DNA from: an uncultured Anaeroplasmataceae bacterium
GTDB taxonomy: Bacteria > Bacillota_I > Bacilli_A > Acholeplasmatales > Anaeroplasmataceae
Direction of reading: 5' to 3'
NCBI GenBank assembly: GCA_944325035.1
Contig: CALUYM010000006.1
Coordinates: 1-64,000, forward strand
DNA: 64,000 bases
Shown: in pieces, positions 18,133 to 32,360 of the stretch
How the letters are laid out: every line of letters begins with the position of its first letter
How positions within the stretch are numbered: position 1 is the first letter of the stretch
Notes under the pieces: generated by a model
Databases searched by the model: none
What the model was told of the DNA's origin: nothing
What the model saw: only the letters and a program-made list of their open reading frames with translations
Made by a program: the position numbers and the translations under genes

Positions 18133-19602
18133 TTATTCATCTAAGATTTTATATAGACCAGATAAATCTCTTATGCAATATGTTGGATTTAATTCTTCAC
18201 ATTCAGTAAACTTTGGTGAATACATGACACTACATGTCTTAACATTAGCGTTTTGTCCGGCTAATATATCGCTTTTATTATCGCCGATATATAAAACGTT
18301 AGCTTCTGGTTTTAAAATATCAATCGCTTTTAAAATTCCCTCTGGATCTGGTTTATTTTTAGAAACTTCATCACCACAAATAATTACATCAAAATATGGA
18401 GTTAAATCATATAAATCTAATCCCTTCATAACCGCATTGCGAGCCTTTGAAGATACGACTCCTAACTTATATCCTGCCTTTGAAAGATGTTTTAATACAT
18501 CTTTGCATCCAGAAAAAGGTTTAACCAATTCTTTATTATGATTACTTAAATTAAATTCCTGATAATATTTAATCATTTCTTTGATTTTATTTTCATCATT
18601 AGTATAATTGCTAAATGTTTCTTTTAATGTTGGACCATTAAATCGATTAAAATCATCCTCTGTTAAATACATATCTGGATAAAAATGCGCAAAAGTATAA
18701 CGAAATGAATTTGTAATTAATGGTTGTGTATCCAATAAAGTTCCATCTAGATCAAATAGAATTGTATCAATTTTAGCTTTGCTTACTTCTAATATAATAT
18801 CTTGGTAATAAATATTAGGCCCAAACCTACGCTTTAAAACTAAAAATAATGCTCCACTAATAATAAATAATACTGAGATTAAAATTGATACTTTAATTGG
18901 TCCTAACATTAAAACTTCATTAGCACCCGAGTTAGCACGTAAACTTTCAGTAAAAATTCTAACAACTCCATACCAAATTAAATAAATGCCTAACGAATCA
19001 CCTGAACGATATTTTTTATAAAATTTACGCAGTAATAAAATTACTATTAATCCAATGAGATTAAGTGAACTTTCATATAAAAAAGTCGGATGACGATATG
19101 CGCCTGCAATATACATATTATCTGTAATAAAACGTGGAAGTATCATTTTAAATGCATCAACATTTTGAACAATAGGACCATATAGTTCTTTGTTAAAGAA
19201 GTTACCCCAGCGACCACATATTTGTCCAATTAAGAATCCCGGAGCTAATATATCAAAAATTCTATACAAAGAAATTTTTTTAATTTTAGCAAATATTACA
19301 ACTGAAATAATAGCTGCTATAACACCACCCTGAATAGCAAGACCTGCAAGACCACCATTTAACCCAATAATATCAGCAAAAGACCACTCTTGATCTAAGT
19401 TAAATAAGACATACCACAATCTAGCACCGATAATTGAAATTGGTACAATGATAATAACTCCCCAGTAAATATCATCTGAATAAATACCAAGCTTTTTCCC
19501 CTCTTTAATTCCCATATAAACAGCAAGTAATATTCCAATTAAAATGCAAATTGCATATAGACGAATTCCAAAAATATCCAAACCTGCGTCAAATAAAAAC
19601 AT
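18133..19602 (-). CDS. lgt: Fusion of prolipoprotein diacylglyceryl transferase (Lgt) and PpaX-like HAD pyrophosphatase
   Basis: 489 residues in one unbroken frame. Residues 1 to about 262 are Lgt: seven membrane segments, the signature GRWGNFFNKELYG (130-142) and HPTFLYESSLN. Lgt transfers diacylglycerol to the lipobox cysteine. Residues about 276-489 are a HAD phosphatase with ILFDLDGTLLDTQ (D284, D286), VVSSKARN, KNKPDPEG and YIGDNKSDILAGQNA, closest in memory to B. subtilis PpaX. PpaX hydrolyses the pyrophosphate released when HprK/P dephosphorylates HPr(Ser-P). The upstream gene is hprK, whose TAA overlaps this ATG by one base (TAATG). In B. subtilis hprK, lgt and ppaX are separate neighbouring genes. 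Confidence 0.95.
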   Translation of the reverse strand: MFLFDAGLDIFGIRLYAICILIGILLAVYMGIKEGKKLGIYSDDIYWGVIIIVPISIIGARLWYVLFNLDQEWSFADIIGLNGGLAGLAIQGGVIAAIISVVIFAKIKKISLYRIFDILAPGFLIGQICGRWGNFFNKELYGPIVQNVDAFKMILPRFITDNMYIAGAYRHPTFLYESSLNLIGLIVILLLRKFYKKYRSGDSLGIYLIWYGVVRIFTESLRANSGANEVLMLGPIKVSILISVLFIISGALFLVLKRRFGPNIYYQDIILEVSKAKIDTILFDLDGTLLDTQPLITNSFRYTFAHFYPDMYLTEDDFNRFNGPTLKETFSNYTNDENKIKEMIKYYQEFNLSNHNKELVKPFSGCKDVLKHLSKAGYKLGVVSSKARNAVMKGLDLYDLTPYFDVIICGDEVSKNKPDPEGILKAIDILKPEANVLYIGDNKSDILAGQNANVKTCSVMYSPKFTECEELNPTYCIRDLSGLYKILDE

Positions 19603-20531
19603 TATTCATCTTCTCCTTCACCACTTGCTAAATGGTTTACAGCTTGTGTAAATTCTAACGCCGAGTTTGTGCCTAAATATTTTAATTTTTCATTTAAAGC
19701 AGCACTTTCTATCAAACTGGCAATGTTTCTTCCTGGTAAAACCGGAATTAAAACTTTAGGAAGTTCTGTATTAAAAATCTTAGTTTTATGTGTCTCGATA
19801 CCTAAACGATCATAGTATTTATCAGGTTCCCATTTTTCTAATTCAACCACAAGACGAATTTTTTTATTTTCACGGAAAACGCCAATACCGAACATGTCAA
19901 TAATATTAACAATACCAATTCCTCTGATTTCTATATAACCTTGTAAAATTTTTGGACATACTCCTATTAAGGTACCAGCTTCTTTTTCAAAAACATCAAC
20001 ACGGTCGTCAGAAATTAATTGATGACCTCGACGAACTAATTCAAGCGCTGCTTCAGATTTACCAATTCCACTTTTTCCAATAATTAAAGTACCCATTCCA
20101 TTGATATCCATTAATACACCATGAATTGTTTCTCTTTGGGCTAAATGATCTTGCAAGTAATTATATAATTTAGAAGATAGCGCTGTTGTTCTTAAATCTG
20201 ACTTTAAAACAGCAATCTTATACTCATTACCAAATTCTATAAAATAATCTGGTAAATTAACATTAGTAGAGCAGATTATACATGGTGGGTTTTTTTGAAA
20301 GATATAGCGAATTCTATCTTTAGCAATAATATCATCCAGTTTTAGTAAAAATGATAATTCTTTACTACCAATTAATAATGCTCGATTGGGTTCAAGAAAA
20401 TCATAAAAACCAGCGAATTCTAAACCTGGGCGTTGTACATTTTGATCAATTAATTCTCTATTAAATCCTTCTTCTCCAGATAAGACCGTTAAATTTAAAT
20501 CTTTTACTAAACGTCTAACTTTTAATGTCAT
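19602..20531 (-). CDS. hprK: HPr kinase/phosphorylase
   Basis: 309 residues. The catalytic P-loop is IIGKSGIGKSEAALELVRRGHQLISDDRVDV, with the RGIGIVNI and VVELEKWEPDKYYDRLG blocks of the family. It phosphorylates HPr on Ser46 with ATP and dephosphorylates it by phosphorolysis, giving pyrophosphate; this controls carbon catabolite repression. AGGAGG precedes the ATG. It is coupled to the lgt-ppaX fusion. Confidence 0.97.
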   Translation of the reverse strand: MTLKVRRLVKDLNLTVLSGEEGFNRELIDQNVQRPGLEFAGFYDFLEPNRALLIGSKELSFLLKLDDIIAKDRIRYIFQKNPPCIICSTNVNLPDYFIEFGNEYKIAVLKSDLRTTALSSKLYNYLQDHLAQRETIHGVLMDINGMGTLIIGKSGIGKSEAALELVRRGHQLISDDRVDVFEKEAGTLIGVCPKILQGYIEIRGIGIVNIIDMFGIGVFRENKKIRLVVELEKWEPDKYYDRLGIETHKTKIFNTELPKVLIPVLPGRNIASLIESAALNEKLKYLGTNSALEFTQAVNHLASGEGEDE

Positions 20532-20542
20532 AGAAATCCCTC

Positions 20543-21007
20543 CTAGTTAAATCTTTTTTTCATTTCATAGTGATTTAAGCAACTCATAAATAGATAATAA
20601 ACTATAAAAAAAGCAATAATTGATAGCTTACTTTGAAAGTGAATATATAAATATAAATTACTAAAAGCAAGTGTAAAAATGATAGATAAGCCTAATATTA
20701 TCATTCTTGCATATATTCTTCTAATCTTAGATTTAATAAAGATAGTCACAAAAAAGATAAATAAAGAATCAATTAAGCCATAGGTTATAAAAAAAACAAT
20801 ATTGTTAATCGTACTTGATGTTAAATATTGAGTCATTACAATAATTGTTAAAAATATACTCAATATACTTATAACAATTTTAATTCCTAAATGTTTTAAC
20901 TTATTTCGGTATGTATTTTTAGGGGTTGTTATTTGCTTAAGTATTTTTTCAACTTCTTTAAATTCATATTCTTCATCATTGCTATGATCGTTATCTTTTT
21001 GTTTCAT
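20543..21007 (-). CDS. Small four-helix membrane protein, unknown
   Basis: 154 residues. An acidic cytoplasmic N-terminus (about 40 residues) precedes four hydrophobic segments (about 44-63, 68-90, 97-117, 124-146). No family recognised. It lies 11 bp upstream of hprK in the same operon, the place where B. subtilis has small membrane proteins of the yvl group; no sequence kinship to those is evident. AAGAAGG lies before the ATG. Confidence 0.7.
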   Translation of the reverse strand: MKQKDNDHSNDEEYEFKEVEKILKQITTPKNTYRNKLKHLGIKIVISILSIFLTIIVMTQYLTSSTINNIVFFITYGLIDSLFIFFVTIFIKSKIRRIYARMIILGLSIIFTLAFSNLYLYIHFQSKLSIIAFFIVYYLFMSCLNHYEMKKRFN

Positions 21008-21228
21008 TTTAAAACCTTCTTTAGTTACTTTTAATTGATTATACCATACTTTTTATTATTTAACTTAATATTTATTTTAATATATTCAAAAAAATATTTA
21101 AAGGTCAGTTATTCTTAATTAAATTAGCTTTATATTAAAGCCTTAAAACATCAATAATTATTAACTTAATTGTTTGTTACTAGCAAAAATTATTGGAAAG
21201 TTTATTCTTTTAAAAATCGTTCTTGTAT

Positions 21229-21277
21229 TAAAAAAAGGCTAGAAATTAACAAACTTTATGGTTGATTTCAAGCCTTT
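21229..21277 (-). terminator. Terminator of the ligA-uvrA operon
   Basis: AAAGGCT (21234-21240) pairs with AGCCTTT (21271-21277), with inner GAAAT/ATTTC pairing. The minus-strand T-tract derives from A at 21229-21233. Confidence 0.85.
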
Positions 21278-21284
21278 ATTTTTA

Positions 21285-26106
<4,822 letters not shown>

Positions 26107-26174
26107 TTAACACATCTTATCAATTTTTAAACGAATTTCACTTGAAAAAATTATTTAGATGATATCAATTCAAA

Positions 26175-26186
26175 ATATGCTATAAT
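26175..26186 (+). promoter_or_regulatory. Extended -10 promoter of the ABC transporter operon
   Basis: TATGCTATAAT carries TATAAT at 26181-26186 and a TG at the extended position, 24 bases before the ATG region. I see no good -35 box. Confidence 0.5.
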
Positions 26187-26209
26187 TAAAACTAGAAAGT
26201 GGTGAATTT

Positions 26210-27076
26210 ATGGATCGAATTGCAATTGAAGTTAAAAATTTGACAAAAGAAATTACCGGAAGAAAAGCAATTGATAATGTATCATTTAAAACTTATGCTA
26301 GCGAAATTGTAGCTTTAGTCGCACCTCAAGGTTCTGGTTCTTCATTGTTAACGAAAGCTTTAACCGGTTTAGTTAAAATTAATAGTGGTGAAATCAAATA
26401 CTTTGATCATAATTTAAAAAAAGAACGTGATTATATTATGAATTTTGTAGGATTTAAAGTTGGAGAATTTAATCCTTGGAAAAATATGACTACAAAGAGT
26501 TATTTCAAATATAGCGCTTCTTTTTATCAAGGTGACTACTTAGAAAATGCATTAAATTTACTCAATTATTTTAAAGTATCAAGAACTGCAAAATTAAAAG
26601 AACTAAGCAAAGAAGCGTTACAAATTATTGCTATTATTGACTCTATTTTCTTTGAACCTGAAGTTATTATTTTAGATAAGACTTTTAATGATTTATCTGA
26701 TGATACTAAAAGCTTAGTAAAAAGTTTATTAAAAAATCTAAAACTAAAAGGTTGTTCAATTTTATTAACTGCGGATAATTTAGATGATGTTAGTTTTACC
26801 GACCGTATTTTAATCATGAAAAATGGTCAAATACTAGATGAAAAAGATTTTGAGACTATTAATAAGAACTATAAATTAGTTTCTTTAAAAACAAAACGTG
26901 ACTTGAACTATACATTATTTAATAATAATTATAAAGAACTACATATTGACGGAAATGTTGCTAACTTTACTTTCTTGGGTGATATGAACGAACTTTTAAA
27001 ACTAGTATCAAGTCTAAATGTTTTGGATATAAATATCACTAATCCTTGTCTTGAAGATTTATTTAAGGTGCTTTAA
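26210..27076 (+). CDS. ABC transporter ATPase-like subunit with degenerate nucleotide-binding motifs
   Basis: 288 residues, first gene of a three-gene plus-strand operon. The overall fold is that of an ABC ATPase of ABC-2 type exporters. All hydrolytic motifs deviate. Walker A reads APQGSGSS (38-45), with Ser44 where the lysine belongs. The signature LSGGQ is LSKEA. Walker B is VIILDKTF, so the catalytic Glu is Lys. The switch-His region is LLTADNLDD, with no His. The frame is intact and highly coding. It probably acts as a non-hydrolysing structural partner, or pairs with another ATPase. The SD is GGTG before the ATG. Confidence 0.88.
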   Translation: MDRIAIEVKNLTKEITGRKAIDNVSFKTYASEIVALVAPQGSGSSLLTKALTGLVKINSGEIKYFDHNLKKERDYIMNFVGFKVGEFNPWKNMTTKSYFKYSASFYQGDYLENALNLLNYFKVSRTAKLKELSKEALQIIAIIDSIFFEPEVIILDKTFNDLSDDTKSLVKSLLKNLKLKGCSILLTADNLDDVSFTDRILIMKNGQILDEKDFETINKNYKLVSLKTKRDLNYTLFNNNYKELHIDGNVANFTFLGDMNELLKLVSSLNVLDINITNPCLEDLFKVL

Positions 27077-27882
27077 TGCAAATATTTTTAAAAGAATTTC
27101 ATAAGTCAAAAAAAATCTTTTTAATATCCGCACTTATTATTATTCCCTTTATTATCATCTACTTATCTTTATATCCACTTTATCTAAATTATATTGATTA
27201 TTTCAAAGAACTTCTCAGTAATGTTCCACCTAAAATTAGATTATTCTTTAATATTGATTTAAACTCAATTGAAACAATTACTGCATATTATACATTTGTT
27301 TTTAAATTGTTATCGTCTATTGTATCTATTACAACTATTTGGGTTGGTATTCGTGTTTTAGCAACTGATAAAAGCGGAGATTGTTTTAGCTTTTATTTTA
27401 AAAAACCACTATCTAGAAAAAAAATATTACTAATTAAGATTGCGGCAAACTTAGTTTGGCTTTTAATTTGTTTCACTGCTTTTCATATTATATCATTCTT
27501 AATGATTTTAATTTTAAATCGGCATGAACTTACAATTCTACTATTATTGCAAATTAACTCATCGTTAATTTTAATAGCTCTAGTTTTTTACTTTATTGGT
27601 TTAGTTATTGGAGCTTATTTAAAAACTGATTATTATAGTTTTTGGATTTCTTTACTGACTATTTTTATATTTACAGTTATAAGCATTATTGACCAAAGTT
27701 TTAATATTTGGTTATTAGAATACTTAAATCCCCTTAGTTATTTTCAAATCAGCGATATCTTAGAAACTGGTACCTATCAATATCGATTCTTAGTCGCTAC
27801 AACTTTCTTACTGTTTTTCTTATATCAATATGTTACAGCTTTATATGAAAATGAAGAAATTGGAGGAAACAACTTTGATTAG
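27076..27882 (+). CDS. ABC-2 type permease subunit (first)
   Basis: 268 residues with about six membrane segments. After the first helix comes a loop (FKELLSNVPPKIRLFFNIDLNSI), and the later LATDKSGDCFSFYFKKPLSRKKILLIK is the ABC-2 pattern of cytoplasmic loop plus helix. Its ATG overlaps the ATPase stop, so the genes are coupled. Substrate unknown. Confidence 0.82.
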   Translation: MQIFLKEFHKSKKIFLISALIIIPFIIIYLSLYPLYLNYIDYFKELLSNVPPKIRLFFNIDLNSIETITAYYTFVFKLLSSIVSITTIWVGIRVLATDKSGDCFSFYFKKPLSRKKILLIKIAANLVWLLICFTAFHIISFLMILILNRHELTILLLLQINSSLILIALVFYFIGLVIGAYLKTDYYSFWISLLTIFIFTVISIIDQSFNIWLLEYLNPLSYFQISDILETGTYQYRFLVATTFLLFFLYQYVTALYENEEIGGNNFD

Positions 27883-28630
27883 ATTAATTTTATCAAAACG
27901 AAAGCTATATTTAATAACTAGTTTCTTTATTACTATTTTAAGTTTAACAATTATTCATAATTTTTCATATTATGATAAAAGTCCTTATAGTTTTAACAAA
28001 TTACTATCCTATATTCCCACTTCTATTCAAGTTGTTTTTTTAATTAAAAATTATAATATGGATTTATTTAGTGATTTTTTTAATTACTTTTTCAAATTTA
28101 TGAGCCTCCTTTTAATTATTTATGCTTTTTTTAAAGGAAGAAATATTGGAAAACATCAAAAGCGTGAAGAGTTTGCCGTTTTCTTTTTACGAATCAAGCG
28201 TAAAAATTTATTTAGAAACTTCTTTATTGAATATAATATTGAGCTATTAATTATTTTACTTCCACTTTTAATTTTTAGTTACATTGGACTTGCAATAGAT
28301 ATCAAAAGTCATTACTTATATGTGTTCAGTCGAATTGCTCTTTTGTATTTTATAGCTATATTTGTTTATTTTTTAGCTATATTTTTGTGGCAACAAGGAC
28401 GTCGTATCAGTCATATTGGTAGCTCAATTTTCTTTTGTTTGACAATAATTTTTAGTTATTTAAGTGTAAGTTTAAATTTAAATTGGATTGCTTATTTTTC
28501 TTTATTAGAAATTTTTAGATTAAATAATTTTTGGTATCTAGGAGCTATTTTAGAGTTTATTCTTTTAAGTGTTTTCTTAGGAATCATATCTTATAAAATA
28601 TATATCAACTCAGATATTAATGAAATTTAA
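27875..28630 (+). CDS. ABC-2 type permease subunit (second)
   Basis: 251 residues from a TTG start at 27875. GGAGG at 27862-27866 is 8 nt upstream, and the longer ATG frame (27830) lies within the first permease and lacks an SD. It has about six membrane segments and a layout parallel to the first permease (YIPTSIQVVFLIKNYNMDLF; KHQKREEFAVFFLRIKRKNLF), so the two look like diverged halves of a heterodimeric channel. It overlaps the preceding gene by 8 nt. Confidence 0.8.
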   Translation: MIRLILSKRKLYLITSFFITILSLTIIHNFSYYDKSPYSFNKLLSYIPTSIQVVFLIKNYNMDLFSDFFNYFFKFMSLLLIIYAFFKGRNIGKHQKREEFAVFFLRIKRKNLFRNFFIEYNIELLIILLPLLIFSYIGLAIDIKSHYLYVFSRIALLYFIAIFVYFLAIFLWQQGRRISHIGSSIFFCLTIIFSYLSVSLNLNWIAYFSLLEIFRLNNFWYLGAILEFILLSVFLGIISYKIYINSDINEI

Positions 28631-28662
28631 AAAAGTTAGCGTTACATAAGTGCTAACTTTTT
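28629..28662. terminator. Bidirectional terminator between convergent genes
   Basis: AAAAGTTAGC (28631-28640) and GCTAACTTTT (28652-28661) form a 10-bp stem with A and T tracts on both sides, serving both the ABC operon and the minus-strand membrane protein gene. Confidence 0.88.
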
Positions 28663-29218
28663 AATTATTTTCAGCCATAATATAATGTCTAATTAATATT
28701 ATTAATTCAAATATTAATATTAAATCAATAATGACGTAGAATATATAAATCATATAAGAATATTCGGGAGCTTTAGAAACTAATACAAAAGTAATGGTAC
28801 CAACGATAAGTAATAAAATAAATCCAATTTTCCGAGAGAATTTACCAATAAATAGTAAAACCATTAAGGATAGAACTTCGGTAATTAAAACAAATATATC
28901 GACAAGCCTACCACTTCGATACCATGAACCAGTAAACATATATGAATTAAAAAATTCAATTAAAACACAAGCAATGACTGTTAATCCCAACATTATTATT
29001 TCTTTAATAATCGTCTTTTTTACTCCATAATCTTTTATATTATCGTGATTTTTTAAGAAATTCAAAATTGGGATTATATAGATTAAAGCTTTGGTTATAA
29101 TCGATAAACTTTCATTTTTTTCGATCATTGAAACAAAGATTGTAGCAAGAACTGATAATGTTATAAAAAGGAAAAAACGCACTAAATCATCTTTAAGCAT
29201 CTTTTTCATTAATTTCAT
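28661..29218 (-). CDS. Predicted membrane protein, unknown
   Basis: 185 residues with about five to six hydrophobic helices and short basic loops. No family recognised. It overlaps the end of degV by 26 nt and so is probably co-transcribed with it. The ATG at 29218 has AAAGG just upstream; another ATG lies three codons in. Confidence 0.65.
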   Translation of the reverse strand: MKLMKKMLKDDLVRFFLFITLSVLATIFVSMIEKNESLSIITKALIYIIPILNFLKNHDNIKDYGVKKTIIKEIIMLGLTVIACVLIEFFNSYMFTGSWYRSGRLVDIFVLITEVLSLMVLLFIGKFSRKIGFILLLIVGTITFVLVSKAPEYSYMIYIFYVIIDLILIFELIILIRHYIMAENN

Positions 29219-30065
29219 CCTTTATATATAAAATTCCAATTGTACCTTTTCCACAATGAGATGAAATAACACATCCAGCCTGAGTTTCATAAATTGGTAT
29301 ATCTCCAACTATTTTTTTTACTTCTTCTTTTAAATAGGAGGCTGAATCCAAAGCAATACTATGCGTAATAAAAATAGCATCTGAGTCAATTTGAGCCAAA
29401 TCTTGTTTTAAATAATCTAATAGTCCATCTAAGGCACGTCGCATTTGACCACGAGGCTTTTTTCCCACTGACATTAGTCCATCTCTTACAACAATTATTG
29501 GCTTAATTTTAAATACTTTACCAACAAAATGGACAAGCGAATTACAGCGGCCACCCTTATATAAATATTCCATTGTTTCGATTGCAAACTGACTTCTCAC
29601 TTTAGGAACTATATCGTTTAAACGAGAAACTATTTCTTCTCCACTCAACCCTAAATCTCGATATTTACACGCTTTTAAAATAATGAGACCAATTCCTGTC
29701 GATAAATTTTTAGAATCAAGTAAAAATATTTTATCTTGATTCTTTGATAAACTTTTAGCTAAAAAAGCATTTTGAAGTGTTGATGACATTTTTGAAGAAA
29801 TGCCAGTATAAAAGATTTCTTCATACTCTAAGAATAGTTCATTAAATAATTTGGTAAAATCGTCTGGTGATGCTGCTGCAGTTTTTGGCAAAACACCTAA
29901 TTGATCTACTTTTTGATATAAACTACTAGCATTCATATCAACACCATCTTTAAATGATTCATTAGGAAAATTAACGTAAAGTGGTACAATTTTGATATCT
30001 AATTTTTTAATTAAATCTGGGCTTAAATCACAAGTACTATCCGATACAATCGCAATTGTTTTCAT
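29193..30065 (-). CDS. DegV family fatty-acid-binding protein
   Basis: About 290 residues. The N-terminal AIVSDSTCDL, the TAAASPDDFTKLF block and the C-terminal STHCGKGTIGI-type element (SSHCGKGTIGILY) are typical of DegV/FakB proteins. These bind a fatty acid and present it to the FakA kinase for phosphorylation. I start at the ATG at 30065, with AAGAAGG 7 nt upstream. fakA is not in the window. Confidence 0.92.
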   Translation of the reverse strand: MKTIAIVSDSTCDLSPDLIKKLDIKIVPLYVNFPNESFKDGVDMNASSLYQKVDQLGVLPKTAAASPDDFTKLFNELFLEYEEIFYTGISSKMSSTLQNAFLAKSLSKNQDKIFLLDSKNLSTGIGLIILKACKYRDLGLSGEEIVSRLNDIVPKVRSQFAIETMEYLYKGGRCNSLVHFVGKVFKIKPIIVVRDGLMSVGKKPRGQMRRALDGLLDYLKQDLAQIDSDAIFITHSIALDSASYLKEEVKKIVGDIPIYETQAGCVISSHCGKGTIGILYIKDEINEKDA

Positions 30066-30133
30066 TACACTGCCTTCTTTCATATAATAAATGTTTTGTC
30101 TTTATCATATCATATTTTATTCAAAAGAGCGAT

Positions 30134-30164
30134 AAAAAAGATGGACATTTTCTATCCATCTTTT
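30134..30164 (-). terminator. Terminator of pcrA
   Basis: AAAAGATGGA (30136-30145) pairs with TCCATCTTTT (30155-30164); T-rich on the minus strand. Confidence 0.85.
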
Positions 30165-30188
30165 GTCATTTAGTTAAATTATAATTTT

Positions 30189-32351
30189 TTAGATTTTACG
30201 AATAGCCGGATGATCAGCTAATAATTTTTTAATTCCCTGTGGTTGGGCAAATGCAACAGTAATAACACGTCCATCTCTAGATACTATCACACCATCACCA
30301 AATAATTTATGATTAATCTTATCACCTTTTTCAAGACTAACTTCTACTTTTGGTTCCTCTTTTACATCAAGTTTGGCACTATTGATAGTCACAGGTGTAA
30401 TCGTACGTTTAATTTCACCAATAATTTCTAAGTCATCCATATTCATCTCTTTTACAAAACGTGACTCAGGAAAGTTTGACTGTGCTCCATTATAAAAACG
30501 AGATTTTGCATTAGTAATCACTAACTCTTTTCTCGCTCTTGTAATTCCTACGTAACAAATTCTTCTTTCTTCTTCAATATCACTAGGGGTATATGATAAA
30601 CTCGATGGGAAAATACTTTCTTCCATAGCTACCATAAAGACAATTGGATATTCTAGACCCTTAGCTTGATGGAAGGTCATTAATTTAACTTTATTATCAC
30701 TTTCATCTTTATTGTCATCATTGGTTCTTAGTGCTAAATCAGATAGGAAAGCAGCTAATTTTTCAATACGAGTACCTTCATAGAAATCTTCAATTTCAGC
30801 TAAAGCAGACTTAAATTCTTTAATATTTTCTAAACGTTCTGCCCCAGTTTCGCCTTCTTCTTTTAACATATTTGTATATCCAGTTTTTTCTAAAATATGA
30901 TCAATAATATCGGAAAAAGCGAAATATTCACCTTCAAATTCTTCTTTTAACTCTAAAATTGTAAATTTAAAACCTATCAAATTAGCAACACCAATCCCAG
31001 TTGATTGAATATAATCAATGGCTTCAAATAATGATACATCATTAGCTACAGATGCCGCTGTTAATTTTCCAAGTAAAGCATCACCAATTTTACGTTTTGG
31101 TTCATTAACAACACGTTTAAATTGAAAATCATCATTAGAATTTAATACAAGTCGCAAATAGGCAATCATATCTTTTATTTCTTTTCTCTCAAAGAATGAT
31201 TTACCTCCATATATAACATAAGGAATCTTATGTTTTACTAAAATATCTTCAAAATTACGTGATACATAATTTGCTCGATACAAAATGGCAATATCAGAAT
31301 ATTTATAACCTGCATCAACATATTTTTTTATTTTTTCTGCTACATAAACAGCTTCTTCATAAGATGATTGTGCTCTAAAATACAAAGGTTTAGGCCCATC
31401 ACTGATTTTAGTGAATAAAACTTTAGAAACACGCTCTTTATTAACATTAATTACATTATTAGCAATTTTTAATATTTGACTAGTAGAACGGTAGTTTTCT
31501 TCAAGTAAAATTACTTCACAACCCTTATATTCATCCATAAATTTATTAATATTACCAACATTTGCTCCTCTGAATGAATAAATAGACTGATCTTGATCTC
31601 CAACAACGAATAAGTTACGATGTACCTTGGCTAATAAACTTACTAATAAATATTGAATATCATTTGTATCTTGAAATTCATCTACTAAGATATACGAAAA
31701 ACGATTTTGATATTTTAAACGAGTTGTTTCATTATTAACTAATAACTTTAAAGTTACTAAAATTAAATCATCAAAGTCTAAAAGGTTTTCCTTTTTTAAT
31801 TGTTCGTCATATTTCTTTATTATTTTATAAGAAATTGGATCACGCTTTTGTAAATCTTGAATATAAAAATCATATGAATTAACACCATAATCTTGTTCAA
31901 TGAAATTTTTAGCTTTTGAAATAATAGCTTTAATATCATTCGGTTTTACTTCGCGAGGATCATAATTTAATTCTTTAATAATATCGCGTAAGATTTTAAC
32001 GCGATCTTCATCATCTATAATATTGAAGTGTTGGTTATAACCTTCAAAATCAACTAATTCCATTCGTAAAATGCGAGCACACATTGAATGAAAAGTTTGA
32101 ACCCACAAATGACGTAAATCTACATCTACTATTTTTTCAATTCTTTCCTTCATTTCTCTAGCTGCCTTATTCGTAAAAGTTACAGCTAAAATATTATACG
32201 GACTAATTCCTAAAATATTAATTAAATGCGCAATACGATTTGTTAAAACCCGAGTCTTACCAGTTCCAGCCCCGGCCAAAACAATGACGGGACCATCCGT
32301 CTTAAAAACTGCTTCTTGTTGGCGATCATTTAGTTTTTCAGCTGACTGCAT
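30189..32351 (-). CDS. pcrA: ATP-dependent DNA helicase, UvrD/PcrA type
   Basis: 720 residues. Superfamily 1 motifs: AGAGTGKTRVLTNRI (I), TFTNKAAREM (Ia), ILVDEFQDTND (II), VGDQDQSIYSFRGA (III), LEENYRST (IV), LMTFHQAKGLEYPIVF (V) and EEERRICYVGITRAR (VI). It unwinds DNA in repair and displaces proteins ahead of forks. GGAGGG precedes the ATG. It lies 9 bp downstream of the ABC-F gene. Confidence 0.97.
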   Translation of the reverse strand: MQSAEKLNDRQQEAVFKTDGPVIVLAGAGTGKTRVLTNRIAHLINILGISPYNILAVTFTNKAAREMKERIEKIVDVDLRHLWVQTFHSMCARILRMELVDFEGYNQHFNIIDDEDRVKILRDIIKELNYDPREVKPNDIKAIISKAKNFIEQDYGVNSYDFYIQDLQKRDPISYKIIKKYDEQLKKENLLDFDDLILVTLKLLVNNETTRLKYQNRFSYILVDEFQDTNDIQYLLVSLLAKVHRNLFVVGDQDQSIYSFRGANVGNINKFMDEYKGCEVILLEENYRSTSQILKIANNVINVNKERVSKVLFTKISDGPKPLYFRAQSSYEEAVYVAEKIKKYVDAGYKYSDIAILYRANYVSRNFEDILVKHKIPYVIYGGKSFFERKEIKDMIAYLRLVLNSNDDFQFKRVVNEPKRKIGDALLGKLTAASVANDVSLFEAIDYIQSTGIGVANLIGFKFTILELKEEFEGEYFAFSDIIDHILEKTGYTNMLKEEGETGAERLENIKEFKSALAEIEDFYEGTRIEKLAAFLSDLALRTNDDNKDESDNKVKLMTFHQAKGLEYPIVFMVAMEESIFPSSLSYTPSDIEEERRICYVGITRARKELVITNAKSRFYNGAQSNFPESRFVKEMNMDDLEIIGEIKRTITPVTINSAKLDVKEEPKVEVSLEKGDKINHKLFGDGVIVSRDGRVITVAFAQPQGIKKLLADHPAIRKI

Positions 32352-32360
32352 AGGTCCCTC

